Shown: piece by piece, positions 18,920 through 30,101 of the stretch
Layout: every line of letters begins with the position of its first letter
How positions within the stretch are numbered: position 1 is the first letter of the stretch
Source: an uncultured Chlorobiaceae bacterium
GTDB taxonomy: Bacteria; Bacteroidota; Chlorobiia; Chlorobiales; Chlorobiaceae
Assembly: GCA_903940125.1 (NCBI GenBank)
Contig: CAJAJL010000097.1
Span: forward strand, 1 to 40,697
Direction: 5' to 3'
DNA: 40,697 nucleotides
Notes under the pieces: model-generated
What the model was told of the DNA's origin: nothing
The model's database searches: none
What the model saw: only the letters and a program-made list of their open reading frames with translations
Made by a program: the position numbers and the translations under genes

Positions 18920-20179
18920 TCATTGCTGATCTCTCAGGCATTCCCACAGTTCACGAAGGGCAGCTTCGCTGAAGCGGAACTTATTGCGTTCACGGTCTCC
19001 CTGCATAAAGAGTGTTTTGGACAGTACCGTTCCCGACGATTTTGTTGCAACCGCCAGACAAACCATACCTACAGGTTTTTCCGTGGAACCCCCTGAAGGG
19101 CCTGCAATACCTGTTGTAGCAACAGCAAAATCCGCCCCGCTTTTTTCCAGGCATCGTTGTGCCATTGATCGAGCAACTTCATCGCTTACCGCACCGAACC
19201 TTTCAATGAGCTCTTTTTCTACACCAAGCGTCTTCTGTTTTGCCTGATTGCTGTATACAACAAAACCCTGAAGAAAATACAATGAAGAACCAGGAACATC
19301 AGTCAAGCGGCTTGCAACAAGCCCTCCCGTGCAGGATTCGGCAACCGCCACAGTCAATCCTTTTGCAGAGAGCATCGCGCCGATCGTCTCTTCAAGAGTA
19401 ACATCACTGGTTGCAAAAATATATTTACCAGCCCTTTTTACAATGGAATCAACAATGGTACGGTTATCGCGATCGACCTCTTCCTTATTTCGACCAATGG
19501 TACTGATCATCAGGTTAACACCCGCTGCATGAGGCAGATAGGCAAGAGTCGTTCCCGCCGGCAGATGATCTTCAATGTCCACAATCATTGCTGCAAGGGT
19601 AGATTCGCCAATCGCAAGTGTTTTTACCGGCGTATGGCAAATTACTGTGGTGGAATGTGCCGCAAAATAGGGAAGCACCGTAAGTTCCATCATAGCCTGC
19701 ATTTCTGAAGGAACTCCGGGCATCAGCACCAGATAATGATGGTCAAATCGTTCTCCACAGCTAATAATCATCCCCGCAGCTGTTCCTCTGGTGTTTGCAA
19801 TAACATGAGATCCTTCTATAACCATGGCCTGGTCGCGAAGTGAATCCGATAACCCCACTCCTCTTTGTTTCATCCGGTTGGCAAGATTAAGGTATGCCTC
19901 CTCGCTCAATTCCAGACCCCTGCCAAGAAGTTCCTGCACAGCATTTCGTGTCCGGTCATCTCTGGTAGGCCCCAAGCCACCTGTAACCAGGACAATATCT
20001 GCCCGTTCAAGCGATTCGGTTAACACTGAAACCATTTCTTGTTCAAGATCTGAACATGAAATGATTCTTCCAACAGGCACTCCAATACCAGCAAGAGCTG
20101 CGGCAATAAACGCTGCATTGGTATTTACCCTCTGACCTTTAAGCAGTTCATCCCCAATGGAAACAATCTCTGCGCGCAT
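18920..20179 (-). CDS. cinA: CinA-family competence/damage-inducible protein
   Basis: A 419-residue two-domain CinA protein. The N-terminal MoaB/Mog-like domain (about 1-170) starts [21 protein letters not shown] and contains [11 protein letters not shown]. The C-terminal domain (about 260-419) has [20 protein letters not shown] and TGIAGPSGG, as in nicotinamide-nucleotide amidohydrolase (PncC). In bacteria the family has been linked to pyridine-nucleotide recycling and competence. Its start lies 11 bases downstream of the thrA stop, so the two are probably one transcript. Confidence 0.93.
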   Translation of the reverse strand: MRAEIVSIGDELLKGQRVNTNAAFIAAALAGIGVPVGRIISCSDLEQEMVSVLTESLERADIVLVTGGLGPTRDDRTRNAVQELLGRGLELSEEAYLNLANRMKQRGVGLSDSLRDQAMVIEGSHVIANTRGTAAGMIISCGERFDHHYLVLMPGVPSEMQAMMELTVLPYFAAHSTTVICHTPVKTLAIGESTLAAMIVDIEDHLPAGTTLAYLPHAAGVNLMISTIGRNKEEVDRDNRTIVDSIVKRAGKYIFATSDVTLEETIGAMLSAKGLTVAVAESCTGGLVASRLTDVPGSSLYFLQGFVVYSNQAKQKTLGVEKELIERFGAVSDEVARSMAQRCLEKSGADFAVATTGIAGPSGGSTEKPVGMVCLAVATKSSGTVLSKTLFMQGDRERNKFRFSEAALRELWECLRDQQ

Positions 20180-20190
20180 GGTTCGTTCTC

Positions 20191-22650
20191 CTAAACCAGA
20201 TAGCTTGCAATGCGCAGAATATCTGCAAAAACGCCTCCTGCAGTAACCTCTCCCCCAGCTCCTGGACCCCGCACAACAAGAGGAGTCGCCAGATAGCGCT
20301 CAGTGGTGAAAACCACCATATTTTCCGAACCGCTGAGACCAGCAATAGGACTTGAAAGGGGAACCCTTTTAACCCCGATGCTGGCCTTTCCATTTCGAAT
20401 TTCACCAGCATAAGCTATAGTCATTCCATCTTTGGCCGCATTTTCGGTTTCTGCCGAAAACCACTCGTCAACGCTCGATAACCGGTCGAGAAACTCTGCT
20501 ACAGGCATCTGGCCTCTATACTCAGGGGGCACAAGACTTTCACAAACTACATCACCATACTCCAGTGTATAGCCAAGTTCACGACCAAGAATTAAAAACT
20601 TGCGGGCAAAATCAGCGCCTGAAAGGTCATCTCTCGGATCGGGTTCAGTATAACCTGCCTGCTGGGCACGGCGGACAATTTCACTGAACCTGCCACCTTT
20701 ACGAAGTTCATTGAAAATAAAGCTCAACGTTCCTGAAAGAACACCTTCGATACTGATAATTTTATCACCACTGTTTTTAAGATCGTGCAGGGTGTTGATA
20801 ATAGGCAGCCCAGCGCCCACGTTCGTTTCATACAGAAAACGGGCATTGCTTTTCCGCTGTGCATCTTTTATCCTGCGGTAAAGTGGCCAGTGCCCAGCCA
20901 TTCCAAGCTTGTTTGCAGTTACCACAGAAATATTTCCGAGCAGCAGGTCAGGATAAATTTCGGCAACCTTAGTGCTTGCCGTGCAATCAACAAAAATGGT
21001 ATTGTGCAGGTTTCTTTCCTTAATAAGATGCAGGTAACCTTCGATATCATGGTGCTCTTTTCGAGGCACAAGAGCCGACTGCCAGTGTTGAAGATCAATT
21101 CCGTTATCATCCAGCGCAATATTGCCGGTATTGGCCATCCCGCATACTACTACATCAAGGTCATTATCTTTCTGCAGATTATGACGATGTGCGCTGATTT
21201 GCCCAATCAGACTTCGGGCGATAGTGCCTGTGCCGGCTATAAAAAGATGCACCTTGCGCTGTGAAAGGAAAAACGATTCGTGGATACAATTCAGGGCCTT
21301 ATCCTCATGAAGGCTGTCAATAACAAAAGAAATATTCATTTCATTGGCACCCTGGGCCACTGCTATAACATTGATGCCGTTTTTACCGAGGGTTTCAAAC
21401 AACTGGGCAGAAACACCCGGATGACCTGACATGTTATTGCCGACGACGGCGATCATGGCAAGGTTACGACGGATCACAAGAGGATCTATCTGACGGAATG
21501 CAATTTCGCTGAAAAACTCTTCCTCAAGAATTTTTTTTGCTTTTGCAGCCTGTGAGGGATTAATGGCAAGAGTGATAGACTGTTCAGATGACGCCTGTGA
21601 AATGAATATAATGTTGATCCGGTTCAGGGCAAGGCAACTGAACAAACGTGATGCGATGCCTGGAACCCCAACCATCCCGCTTCCTGAAAGATTAAGAAGA
21701 ACAACTTTGTTGATTGAGGAAAGACCGGTTACCGGGAGAGTCCGACTGATATCGGGCGGCATGGAACGCTCAATTCTTGTCCCTTCAGCTGTAGTATTAA
21801 ATGAATTTTTTATCAATACAGGTATTCCTGCTTTCATAGCCGGCTGAACAGCAAGAGGATGCAGGACTTTTGCTCCTGCGTGAGAGAGTTCCATAGCTTC
21901 AGCATAGGTGATAAAAGGAAGGATCCTTGCATCACGAACCCGTTTGGGATCTGCACTGAAAAAGCCATCAACATCGGTCCAAATCCAGATTTCTCGGGCA
22001 CCGATGGCTGATCCAATAATAGATGCTGTATAATCAGAACCACCACGGCCAAGCGTCGTTACTGTACCATCGGGCGCGGCAGCTATAAATCCGGTTACAA
22101 CAGGCACACCGTCAAACGATGCAAGACGTTTTTTAATCTTCAGTTCAGACGCTATATGGTCAACCAGGGCATCAGCATAATTAGTATCAGTTACAATCAC
22201 TTCGCGAGCATCGAGATAAAATGAAACAATATGCTGCTCCTGAAGATAACTGCTGACCAGGCGGGCTGATAATCGTTCACCATAACTAAGCACCCGTGCC
22301 AGACTTTTTTCAGAAAGCTCCCTAAGCAGAAAAACACCATGAACAAAATCATTGAGCTCAGAAAGTTCGGATCGTATCGTAACAGTGACACTGTCAAGGA
22401 TGTCTCCGGAAAAAAGGTCACCAGCTATTGAGTGATGGAGATGATCAATTTCATTAAGGGTAACACGGTAGCCGCAATCACCGCTGCAGGCTTTGGCTGC
22501 AGATTCAAGTAAAAGATCGGTAACCCGATGAATAGCCGAAACAACAATAATAATTTTATCATGTTCCAAAGCTCCGGCAATGATAGCTGCAACTTTTTTT
22601 ATTCGTCCGGCTGACCCCAGAGAGGTACCTCCAAATTTGTAAATCCTCAT
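20191..22650 (-). CDS. thrA: bifunctional aspartate kinase / homoserine dehydrogenase
   Basis: A fusion enzyme catalysing the first and third steps of the threonine/methionine branch from aspartate. From the ATG at 22650 it has 819 residues and begins [13 protein letters not shown], the usual ThrA start; further in-frame starts at 22662 and 22701 would add 4 or 17 residues. The kinase domain ([28 protein letters not shown]) is followed by ACT regulatory repeats (around [17 protein letters not shown]). The homoserine dehydrogenase half has [21 protein letters not shown] and [11 protein letters not shown] domains suggest feedback control by threonine. thrB and thrC lie across atpAG on the other strand. 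Confidence 0.96.
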   Translation of the reverse strand: MRIYKFGGTSLGSAGRIKKVAAIIAGALEHDKIIIVVSAIHRVTDLLLESAAKACSGDCGYRVTLNEIDHLHHSIAGDLFSGDILDSVTVTIRSELSELNDFVHGVFLLRELSEKSLARVLSYGERLSARLVSSYLQEQHIVSFYLDAREVIVTDTNYADALVDHIASELKIKKRLASFDGVPVVTGFIAAAPDGTVTTLGRGGSDYTASIIGSAIGAREIWIWTDVDGFFSADPKRVRDARILPFITYAEAMELSHAGAKVLHPLAVQPAMKAGIPVLIKNSFNTTAEGTRIERSMPPDISRTLPVTGLSSINKVVLLNLSGSGMVGVPGIASRLFSCLALNRINIIFISQASSEQSITLAINPSQAAKAKKILEEEFFSEIAFRQIDPLVIRRNLAMIAVVGNNMSGHPGVSAQLFETLGKNGINVIAVAQGANEMNISFVIDSLHEDKALNCIHESFFLSQRKVHLFIAGTGTIARSLIGQISAHRHNLQKDNDLDVVVCGMANTGNIALDDNGIDLQHWQSALVPRKEHHDIEGYLHLIKERNLHNTIFVDCTASTKVAEIYPDLLLGNISVVTANKLGMAGHWPLYRRIKDAQRKSNARFLYETNVGAGLPIINTLHDLKNSGDKIISIEGVLSGTLSFIFNELRKGGRFSEIVRRAQQAGYTEPDPRDDLSGADFARKFLILGRELGYTLEYGDVVCESLVPPEYRGQMPVAEFLDRLSSVDEWFSAETENAAKDGMTIAYAGEIRNGKASIGVKRVPLSSPIAGLSGSENMVVFTTERYLATPLVVRGPGAGGEVTAGGVFADILRIASYLV

Positions 22651-22770
22651 GCTTCCACCCATACCTTCTTTGTCTATAAAATGAGACTTAACTTCCGTCA
22701 TTACCGTACAAAATATAAATCATTTCCTATTGAACTGCACAATGCGGACATCTGTTAACCCGGTAACCAT

Positions 22771-22796
22771 AAAAAAAAGCGCCCTTGCAGGCGCTT
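22771..22796 (-). terminator. Rho-independent terminator of atpG
   Basis: On the minus strand AAGCGCC and GGCGCTT (7-bp stem, loop of 6) are followed by eight T. It lies about 30 bases past the atpG stop and insulates thrA from the ATP synthase genes. Confidence 0.92.
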
Positions 22797-22825
22797 GAAA
22801 TCATCGATATCTTGAGTTGCTCTTG

Positions 22826-23701
22826 TCAACTACTCAATGCCTCAGCACCAGCAACAATTTCACTAAGCTCTGTAGTGATTGCAGCCTGTCTTGCACGGTT
22901 GTAACTGATGTTGAGTGTCCGAAGAAGCTCCTTTGCATTCTCGGTGGCAGAATCCATAGCCGCCATACGGGCAGCCTGCTCTGCAGCATTCGATTCAAGC
23001 ATCATTCTCCATATCTGGGTATTGAGATGCTTGGGCACCAGCACATCGATAATAGCGGATGGGGAGGGTTCGTAAATATAGTCACTACTGCTCTCCTTAC
23101 CCGAAGTTTCAGGTGCTATAGGAAGGAGCACTTCGGCTTTCAAATTCGGTGCAAGTACCGACTTGAATTCATTGTAGACAACAATCACCTTGTCAACCTC
23201 GCCTCGCAGATACATACCGGACGCGGTATCAGCAATCTCTTTTGCCGTACTGAAATCAAGATTCTGAAAAACAGCGGGATATCCCTTGACAATTTTATAC
23301 TCTCGTTTCCTGAAAAAATCAAATCCACGGGAACCGGCACAAATCATGCTTACCCCGCCCTTACTGTGAAGAGCGGCAAAGTCCTCATGAATTGTTTTGT
23401 ACGCAAGCTTGATAATATTGGTATTAAATGCGCCGCACAGACCCCTGTCGGAAGTGATAAGAATCACAAGAACTTTGTTAGCTTCAGATCGGCCAGAGAG
23501 CAAAGGATTGAGCGAAGTATCTACCTTTGCTGACAAGGATCCCAGCATATCCTTCAGCTTCGAAGCATAAGGACGAGCCATGACTGCACGCTCCTGAGCC
23601 CTTCTCAGCTTTGCAGCAGCCACCATCTTCATTGCCTTGGTGACCTGCTGAGTAGACTTTACCCCTTTGATTCGTACACGTATATCCTTTAATGTAGGCA
23701 T
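22826..23701 (-). CDS. atpG: ATP synthase F1 gamma subunit
   Basis: The 291-residue gamma subunit is the central rotor stalk of F1. The N-terminal coiled coil is clear ([36 protein letters not shown]) and the C-terminal signature includes [18 protein letters not shown]. The central segment [12 protein letters not shown] is a family hallmark. It follows atpA after 43 bases and is closed by a terminator. Confidence 0.97.
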   Translation of the reverse strand: MPTLKDIRVRIKGVKSTQQVTKAMKMVAAAKLRRAQERAVMARPYASKLKDMLGSLSAKVDTSLNPLLSGRSEANKVLVILITSDRGLCGAFNTNIIKLAYKTIHEDFAALHSKGGVSMICAGSRGFDFFRKREYKIVKGYPAVFQNLDFSTAKEIADTASGMYLRGEVDKVIVVYNEFKSVLAPNLKAEVLLPIAPETSGKESSSDYIYEPSPSAIIDVLVPKHLNTQIWRMMLESNAAEQAARMAAMDSATENAKELLRTLNISYNRARQAAITTELSEIVAGAEALSS

Positions 23702-23744
23702 GTATTACGGGACTGTTAATAAATTGCTTAAAAAACCTGTTTTC

Positions 23745-25325
23745 TTACGCCTTATTTTTTTCCTTGAAGGTATTGACAAACTTAACAGCAATCTCCTTGA
23801 GCGTATTTGCCGCATCGGTCTCCAACGTACCTTTATCTGCAATAGTTTTAAGAATATTGCTGTACTTGACCTCAAGCATACCAAGAAACTCCTCCTCAAA
23901 CTTGCGGATAAAGCGCAAATCAACCGAATCGAGCAATCCCTGAGTACCGAGGAAAATAATAGCAACCTGTTTTTCAACAGGCATCGGGATATACTGGCCC
24001 TGTTTGAGAATTTCGACAAGTCTTGCACCCCTGTCCAGCTGTGCTTTCGTTGTTTTATCGAGATCAGAACCAAATTTCGAAAATGCCTCAAGTTCACGGA
24101 ACTGAGCAAGATCGAGACGGAGAGTACCAGCGACCTTTTTCATTGCCTTGATCTGAGCACTTCCTCCAACGCGGGATACCGATATACCAACGTTGATAGC
24201 CGGTCTTTGCCCGGAGTTAAACAGATTCGATTCAAGAAAAATCTGACCATCGGTGATAGAGATCACATTAGTCGGAATATATGCAGAAACGTCTCCAGCC
24301 TGGGTTTCGATAACCGGCAGTGCGGTAAGACTTCCGCCACCCTTCACTATGGGCTTAAGAACATCAGGCAGATCGTTCATTTTCCTTGCGACTTCGATAT
24401 CGTCAGTTATTTTCGCAGCTCTTTCAAGCAGACGGGAGTGCAGGTAAAAAACATCGCCAGGGTATGCCTCGCGTCCCGGTGGTCGACGAAGAAGCAGGGA
24501 AAGCTGACGATAGGCAACAGCCTGCTTTGAAAGGTCATCATAAACAACAAGAGCATGACGACCTGTATCGCGGAAATATTCACCCAGGGTAGCTCCGGCA
24601 AAAGGAGCAATAAACTGAAGTGGAGCAGGATCAGAGGCTGTCGCAGAAATAACGGTGGTATATTCCATCGCGTTATATTTTTCCAGAGTATTGACGACCT
24701 GGGCAACAGTAGAACCTTTCAGTCCAATTGCCACATAGATACAATAAACCCCTTTGCCTTTCTGGTTGATAATGGTATCAAGCGCAACAGCTGTCTTTCC
24801 TGTCTGACGATCACCGATGATAAGTTCTCGCTGTCCGCGTCCAATCGGAATCATGGAATCAATAGCCTTAAGACCGGTCTGAAGAGGTTCATTAACTGAT
24901 TTCCGATAAATAACACCAGGAGCCCTGCGCTCAAGGGGAAGGCGGATCTGGGTTTCAATGGGACCCTTGCCATCAATCGGCACGCCGAGAGGATTGATGA
25001 CCCTGCCAAGCATAGATTCACCAACCGGGATTGATGCAAGCATGCTGGTTCGTTTAACCGTATCACCTTCTTTTACCAGATTTGACTCGCCAAACAATAC
25101 AGCGCCGACGTTGTCTTCCTCAAGGTTCAAAGCCATTCCCATTACTTTATTGGGAAACTCAAGAAGCTCTCCGGCGGCAACCTTCGATAAACCGTAAACA
25201 CGTGCAATACCGTCACCAACCTGGAGCACGGTTCCCACATCATAAACGTCTGCTTCTGACTCAAAACCGGCAAGCTGCTTGCGAAGTATAGATGAAACCT
25301 CATCAGGCCTGACTGTTATAGACAT
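23745..25325 (-). CDS. atpA: ATP synthase F1 alpha subunit
   Basis: The 526-residue alpha subunit of F1, which binds non-catalytic nucleotide. The beta-barrel start ([11 protein letters not shown]), Walker [14 protein letters not shown] and the alpha signature [17 protein letters not shown] are present. The length is a little above the usual ~505, with a short C-terminal extension ending in TFKEKNKA. No atpH (delta) gene lies just upstream; the 200-base gap to thrB on the left side contains no ORF, so atpA-atpG is a separate two-gene unit. Confidence 0.97.
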   Translation of the reverse strand: MSITVRPDEVSSILRKQLAGFESEADVYDVGTVLQVGDGIARVYGLSKVAAGELLEFPNKVMGMALNLEEDNVGAVLFGESNLVKEGDTVKRTSMLASIPVGESMLGRVINPLGVPIDGKGPIETQIRLPLERRAPGVIYRKSVNEPLQTGLKAIDSMIPIGRGQRELIIGDRQTGKTAVALDTIINQKGKGVYCIYVAIGLKGSTVAQVVNTLEKYNAMEYTTVISATASDPAPLQFIAPFAGATLGEYFRDTGRHALVVYDDLSKQAVAYRQLSLLLRRPPGREAYPGDVFYLHSRLLERAAKITDDIEVARKMNDLPDVLKPIVKGGGSLTALPVIETQAGDVSAYIPTNVISITDGQIFLESNLFNSGQRPAINVGISVSRVGGSAQIKAMKKVAGTLRLDLAQFRELEAFSKFGSDLDKTTKAQLDRGARLVEILKQGQYIPMPVEKQVAIIFLGTQGLLDSVDLRFIRKFEEEFLGMLEVKYSNILKTIADKGTLETDAANTLKEIAVKFVNTFKEKNKA

Positions 25326-25551
25326 ATCTTATTCCGCTTGGTTATTTGTTTAAGAAAAGAGAAAGATTCTGCTTAACTTCTTTTGAAAGTCCAACTCGGA
25401 TATCCAACCATTCCAAAAGAATAAAACTCAAATTTAATGAAAAGCTTTTAGTTATTCAAATTCTGTCTCTCTCTCATTTGAACCTATACTCTTTTTATTA
25501 GCTTTACATCCTACAGCAGCACCTTAAGGAATTTTGTTCGCAGAAAACGGT

Positions 25552-26514
25552 ATGAAAACTGTCAAAGGATTCGCTTCAGCAACCGTCGGAAATGTTGCCT
25601 GCGGCTTTGATGTCTTGGGATTTGCCATTACAGAACCCGGTGATGAAGTCATTTTAATGCTTTCCGATGAAATACAATCGACTTCTCCGGTTTCCATTAC
25701 AAGCATCACAGGTGACGGCGGTGCACTTCCGCTTGATCCAAAAAAAAACACTTCAAGCTTTGTTGTTCTGAAATTCCTTGAGTATATCCGTACCCATAAA
25801 CAGATCGACTTTTCCGGCCATATCTCGCTGGAACTTAAAAAGCATTTGCCGCTCAGCAGCGGCATGGGAAGCAGTGCCGCAAGCGCTGCGGCTGCACTGG
25901 TTGCTGCAAATGAACTGATGGGTCATCCCTGTTCAAAAATGGAACTTGTGCACTTTGCCATTGAAGGGGAGCGGGTTGCCTGCGGATCGGCTCATGCCGA
26001 CAACGCTGCACCAGCAATTCTCGGTAATTTCGTTCTGATACGGAGCTATACGCCACTTGATCTCATTACAATTCCTTCACCCGAACACCTTTACTGTTCC
26101 CTTGTGCATCCCCATACCGAACTCCGAACCTCTTATGCCCGTTCGGTACTGCCTGCAAGCATTCCGCTCAAAACGGCTACCCAGCAGTGGGGCAATGTCG
26201 GGGCTCTTGTTACCGGCCTGCTCACTTCCGACTATGACCTTATAGGACGATCTCTGGTTGACGTTATTGCCGAACCGAAACGCGCACCACTGATTCCCGG
26301 TTTTTTTGAAGTCAAGCAGGCTGCTCTTGAATCAGGCGCTCTTGGATGCAGCATCGCTGGCTCAGGCCCCTCACTTTTTGCATTTTCTTCTTCTGAAAAA
26401 ACAGCTCTTGAAGTAGGCCGCGCCATGAAAGAGGCATTCCTCCACTCAAAAGCCCACCTTGAATCCGACATGTGGGTATCGCCTATCTGCAAAGAAGGTG
26501 CAAGAATACTGTAA
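25552..26514 (+). CDS. thrB: homoserine kinase
   Basis: ThrB phosphorylates homoserine with ATP, step four of threonine synthesis. The GHMP-kinase ATP loop PLSSGMGSSAASAAAAL and the C-terminal motif SIAGSGPSLFAF are present. I place the start at the ATG at 25552 (MKTVKGFASATVGN), giving 320 residues as usual; a TTG 18 bases upstream is closer to an AAGGA element but would add six unconserved residues. thrC follows 28 bases later. Confidence 0.95.
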   Translation: MKTVKGFASATVGNVACGFDVLGFAITEPGDEVILMLSDEIQSTSPVSITSITGDGGALPLDPKKNTSSFVVLKFLEYIRTHKQIDFSGHISLELKKHLPLSSGMGSSAASAAAALVAANELMGHPCSKMELVHFAIEGERVACGSAHADNAAPAILGNFVLIRSYTPLDLITIPSPEHLYCSLVHPHTELRTSYARSVLPASIPLKTATQQWGNVGALVTGLLTSDYDLIGRSLVDVIAEPKRAPLIPGFFEVKQAALESGALGCSIAGSGPSLFAFSSSEKTALEVGRAMKEAFLHSKAHLESDMWVSPICKEGARIL

Positions 26515-26542
26515 CATTTTTTAATCAAGAGTTCTGCCTATA

Positions 26543-27865
26543 ATGATCTATTTCAGCACCAATAAATCATCTGTACCTGTTTCAATAAAGAAAGCCACCC
26601 TTGAAGGACTTGCTCCCGATGGAGGCCTTTACATTCCTTCTGAAATTCCACACTTCTCACAGGAGGAGTTATTACTTCTTGAAGGAGCAACGTTCAGCAA
26701 CATCGCCTTTGCCATAGCAAAAAAGTTTATCGGCAGCGAAATCCCCATCGACCAGCTCAGCGATATGATCGAAAGTTGCTACCCCTTTGATACTCCGATT
26801 GTCAAACTTGATGCTGAAACCTTTATCGAGGAACTTTTCTGCGGCCCGACACTGGCTTTCAAGGATTACGGAGCGCGGTTTCTTGCCAGGCTGACCGGTT
26901 ATTTTGCTGCAGAAGAGGAAAAACTGATTACCGTGCTTGTTGCAACATCAGGAGATACCGGAAGCGCAGTCGCTTACGGCTTTCAGGGTATTCCCAATAC
27001 GAGGGTTGTTCTGCTCTATCCTTCAGGCAAAGTCAGCCGTCTGCAGGAACAGCAACTGACTACAGCCGGAGACAACGTTCAAGCACTTGAGGTCCAGGGC
27101 GATTTTGACGACTGCCAACGTATGGTAAAACAAGCATTCATTGATCCTGATCTAAAAGAACGATTGATACTCACCTCGGCCAACTCAATCAATATTTCGA
27201 GACTGATTCCTCAGTCATTCTATTATGCATGGGCAGCCCTGCAACTCAAGGAGCTCTATGGTTACAATGAACCTCTCTTTTCTGTGCCAAGCGGTAATTA
27301 TGGAAACCTGACTGCTGGTGTCCTCGCAAAGCGGATGGGATTTCCGATAGGTCACTTTATTGCTGCATCAAATGCCAACGACAGCGTAACCCGCTATCTT
27401 GATGATGGACGCTACGACCCACGTCCTACAATTACAACACGTTCAACAGCAATGGATGTAGGCAACCCGAGCAATTTCGCAAGACTGAACTATTTCTACG
27501 GTAACGACCATACTGCTATGGGCAAAGATATCACCGGCATTGCAGTTTCGGATGAAGAAACCCTTGCAGCAATAAGATCGGCATACGACCGATTCGGTTA
27601 TATCATGGATCCGCATACTGCCGTGGCTTTCCATGCTCTTGAACGGTACAGAGCCTCAGACCACCATGCAAAACAAGCAGGCATTGTCCTGTCAACAGCA
27701 CATCCGGCAAAATTTCTTGAGGTTCTTGAGGATGCACTTGACCAACAAATAGAGATTCCTAAACGCCTGCTGGAAGTTCTCGAAAAAAAGAAAAGCGCTA
27801 CCCTCATCAGTTCAGAGTACAGCGAGCTCGCCTCATTTCTCAACGAGCTCAAACAGTCGCAATGA
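26543..27865 (+). CDS. thrC: threonine synthase
   Basis: A 440-residue PLP enzyme converting O-phosphohomoserine to threonine. The N-terminus MIYFSTNKSSVPVSIKKATLEGLAPDGGLY is the typical ThrC opening, and FKDYGARFLARL contains the PLP Lys; TSGDTGSAVAYGF and PSGNYGN bind phosphate. The length is that of the bacterial (E. coli-like) class. It overlaps plsC by four bases (ATGA), so thrB-thrC-plsC are translationally coupled. Confidence 0.96.
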   Translation: MIYFSTNKSSVPVSIKKATLEGLAPDGGLYIPSEIPHFSQEELLLLEGATFSNIAFAIAKKFIGSEIPIDQLSDMIESCYPFDTPIVKLDAETFIEELFCGPTLAFKDYGARFLARLTGYFAAEEEKLITVLVATSGDTGSAVAYGFQGIPNTRVVLLYPSGKVSRLQEQQLTTAGDNVQALEVQGDFDDCQRMVKQAFIDPDLKERLILTSANSINISRLIPQSFYYAWAALQLKELYGYNEPLFSVPSGNYGNLTAGVLAKRMGFPIGHFIAASNANDSVTRYLDDGRYDPRPTITTRSTAMDVGNPSNFARLNYFYGNDHTAMGKDITGIAVSDEETLAAIRSAYDRFGYIMDPHTAVAFHALERYRASDHHAKQAGIVLSTAHPAKFLEVLEDALDQQIEIPKRLLEVLEKKKSATLISSEYSELASFLNELKQSQ

Positions 27866-28587
27866 ACAATCGCGGGATAAACTTCAGAACTCTTTTATTT
27901 TTTTTCGTCCTGATACCAGTCATGTTTTTCGGGTTACTTTATTCCCTGCTGGTCAACATCGTCGATCCAACCGGAGACAGCTTCCATAAAATAACCGCAT
28001 GGTGGGGCCGTTTCAGTGCAAAACTTTTCGGTATTTCAATTGAGGTTACCGGCCAGGAAAATTACAGTCCCGAACGCAACTACCTTGTCATCAGCAACCA
28101 TGCCGGGATGGCCGATATTCCTCTGCTGCTTGGCTTCATGCACCTCAACCTGCGGTTTGTGGCAAAAGAAGAACTTGGAAAAATACCGATTTTCGGCCAT
28201 GTCATAAAACAGGCCGGTTTTGTCATGATCAAACGAGGACAGAACCGGGAGGCACTGAAAAGTCTTTTAGCAGCCAGTGAAGTATTAAAAAGCGGGCGCT
28301 CAGTCCATATTTTTCCCGAAGGCACCCGTTCGGTCGACGGAAAACTGCTCCCATTCAAGCGAGGTGCTTTTCTTGTTGCCCAAAAGGGGGGAGCTCCTGT
28401 ACTGCCTGTCACGATTATAGGCAGTCATCTGATAACCCCGAAAAAAAGCCTGAGAATCAACAAGGGAAAAATCAGGATCATCATCGCCCCCCCTCTTCAA
28501 CCAGCCAAATTCAACAGTGTTGAAGAGCTTCGAGATGCATCCGCAAAGATCATCGGAAACAATCTCACCCGTTACAGCAACAACTAA
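27862..28587 (+). CDS. plsC: 1-acyl-sn-glycerol-3-phosphate acyltransferase
   Basis: A 241-residue membrane acyltransferase that makes phosphatidic acid from lysophosphatidic acid. An N-terminal hydrophobic helix (about 9-30) is followed by the catalytic HX4D motif NHAGMADIP and the substrate motif FPEGTRS. The family's [16 protein letters not shown] is also present. It overlaps the thrC stop by four bases and its stop overlaps the convergent ribH stop by three to four bases. Confidence 0.92.
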   Translation: MNNRGINFRTLLFFFVLIPVMFFGLLYSLLVNIVDPTGDSFHKITAWWGRFSAKLFGISIEVTGQENYSPERNYLVISNHAGMADIPLLLGFMHLNLRFVAKEELGKIPIFGHVIKQAGFVMIKRGQNREALKSLLAASEVLKSGRSVHIFPEGTRSVDGKLLPFKRGAFLVAQKGGAPVLPVTIIGSHLITPKKSLRINKGKIRIIIAPPLQPAKFNSVEELRDASAKIIGNNLTRYSNN

Positions 28588-29051
28588 ATCTGCTGGTAAA
28601 GATTCACCATCTCTATGGCAGTCATGGCGGCATCAAATCCCTTATTACCGGCTTTCGTTCCTGCACGTTCGATAGCCTGTTCAATATTTTCTGTGGTGAG
28701 AACACCAAAAGAGATAGGAATCATAGTATCAAGAGCAACCTGGGCAATGCCTTTGGTGGCTTCGGCTGCAATGACATCAAAATGCGGCGTAGAACCTCGG
28801 ATAATAACACCAAGAGTAATGATTGCATCATAGTTACCGGTAACGGCAACCTTTTTAGCGACTAAAGGGAGTTCAAAAGCACCAGGACAGCGAACAATTG
28901 TGATATTATTCTCCGATCCGCCATGACGGCGAATACAATCGACAGCACCTTCTACAAGCTTCTGCCCTATAAAATCGTTAAAGCGCGACACAACCAAAGC
29001 GAACCTGGTATCCTTTGCGCTCAATGCCCCTTCAATCTGCTTAATCGTCAT
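28584..29051 (-). CDS. ribH: 6,7-dimethyl-8-ribityllumazine synthase
   Basis: RibH condenses 5-amino-6-ribitylaminouracil with a four-carbon phosphate in riboflavin synthesis and usually assembles as a 60-mer shell. The 155-residue protein starts at the ATG at 29051 ([26 protein letters not shown]); a 20-residue extension upstream is unconserved. [28 protein letters not shown] (catalytic His) and [11 protein letters not shown] are family motifs. Confidence 0.95.
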   Translation of the reverse strand: MTIKQIEGALSAKDTRFALVVSRFNDFIGQKLVEGAVDCIRRHGGSENNITIVRCPGAFELPLVAKKVAVTGNYDAIITLGVIIRGSTPHFDVIAAEATKGIAQVALDTMIPISFGVLTTENIEQAIERAGTKAGNKGFDAAMTAIEMVNLYQQI

Positions 29052-29076
29052 AGCCAGCTTCTTTTTTAAGTTATTT

Positions 29077-29712
29077 CTATGAACGGCAATACCCGAGTAT
29101 CCGCTCAACAAGATCTATAATAACATGACCGATAGTAATATGGCACTCCTGAACCCGGTCTGCGGAACCTGAGTGGGGCACAATTATTTCAAGATCGGCC
29201 GCTCCCTGCAAAACTCCTCCATCGCCCCCAAGCAGAGCAATGGTTTTCATTCCATGCTCCTGTGCATAGTCCAGAGCATTAACAACACTTTTACTGTTTC
29301 CACTGGTAGAAAGACCAAGGAGAATATCCCCTTCACAACCATAAGCCTCAACCAGCCTGGCAAAGACCGCATCATAACCAAGATCGTTCGCACCCGCCGT
29401 CATGGCCGATGTATCGGTTGAAAGCGCAATGGCCGGAAGTGCAGGACGCTGAACACTGCTGCGGTACCGTATAGTCAGTTCGGTTGCCAGATGCTGGGCA
29501 TCAGCTGCACTTCCTCCGTTACCGCAGAGAAGCACTTTCCCGCCCGCTTCAAACGTATCGGCAATCATTTTTGCCATCGCAACAATAACTGCGCTGTTCT
29601 GGCGCGCAACACTCTCCTTTAGTCGTGCACTGTAGAGCATGGTATCGAGTACAATTTCCTCTAAACGTGTCCGGTCGGTAAGCCCATCGGAACACCTGCA
29701 TTGCCTGGCCAT
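29077..29712 (-). CDS. gmhA: sedoheptulose-7-phosphate isomerase (SIS domain)
   Basis: GmhA converts sedoheptulose 7-phosphate to D-glycero-manno-heptose 7-phosphate for LPS core heptose. The 211-residue SIS protein carries [38 protein letters not shown] and [17 protein letters not shown], with the His/Glu catalytic positions. The first ~24 residues are longer than usual; AGGA precedes the chosen ATG. It lies 25 bases from ribH on the same strand. Confidence 0.93.
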   Translation of the reverse strand: MARQCRCSDGLTDRTRLEEIVLDTMLYSARLKESVARQNSAVIVAMAKMIADTFEAGGKVLLCGNGGSAADAQHLATELTIRYRSSVQRPALPAIALSTDTSAMTAGANDLGYDAVFARLVEAYGCEGDILLGLSTSGNSKSVVNALDYAQEHGMKTIALLGGDGGVLQGAADLEIIVPHSGSADRVQECHITIGHVIIDLVERILGYCRS

Positions 29713-30101
29713 AAATCCTAAAAGTTAAAAACCGTGAATACCGACACCGTCCTTAAATATAATCACTTGTGTCATACCCAATTAACTAATTTCAATCAAA
29801 ACAATAAATTAATAACTCAATTTTTACGTCACACCAGACATCAGCAGAACTCACAAGCAGCATTGCCTGTAATAATGGTGTTCAAGGGGATTTATTCTGC
29901 TTTTATATGCCATCTATTGACTGATAAATGAGATAAGAATATTCTTAAAAAATTCTTAACACAGCTTGATTTTCTCAATAAAAAGTTCGTATTTTTATAA
30001 AATAAGTTTTTTAAAACTACCGAATAAAACGCTTTGTTAAGTATCCCGTCACTTGCGGTACTCTAAAACACATCACCCTTATCCCCTCCCATAAACCATA
30101 A
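29713..30101. other. AT-rich intergenic region before the cupredoxin gene
   Basis: 389 bases without a convincing gene. It contains a perfect 12-base palindrome at 29935-29946, followed by a partial repeat (ATTCTTAA), in a run of A/T. Promoters for the divergent gmhA and the cupredoxin-like gene should be here. No sigma-54-type GG-N10-GC element was found. Confidence 0.4.
29935..29946. promoter_or_regulatory. palindrome AAGAATATTCTT
   Basis: Perfect 12-base inverted repeat about 155 bases before the cupredoxin-like ATG, with an extra ATTCTTAA eight bases on. It could be an operator, but such AT-rich palindromes arise by chance. Confidence 0.25.

Noticed and set aside
20785..21264. 159-residue plus-strand ORF inside thrA
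   Set aside because: Antisense shadow of the homoserine dehydrogenase region; no family features.
23667..24530. 287-residue plus-strand ORF across atpG/atpA
   Set aside because: Lies opposite two conserved genes and spans their junction; composition is that of a reverse-strand shadow.
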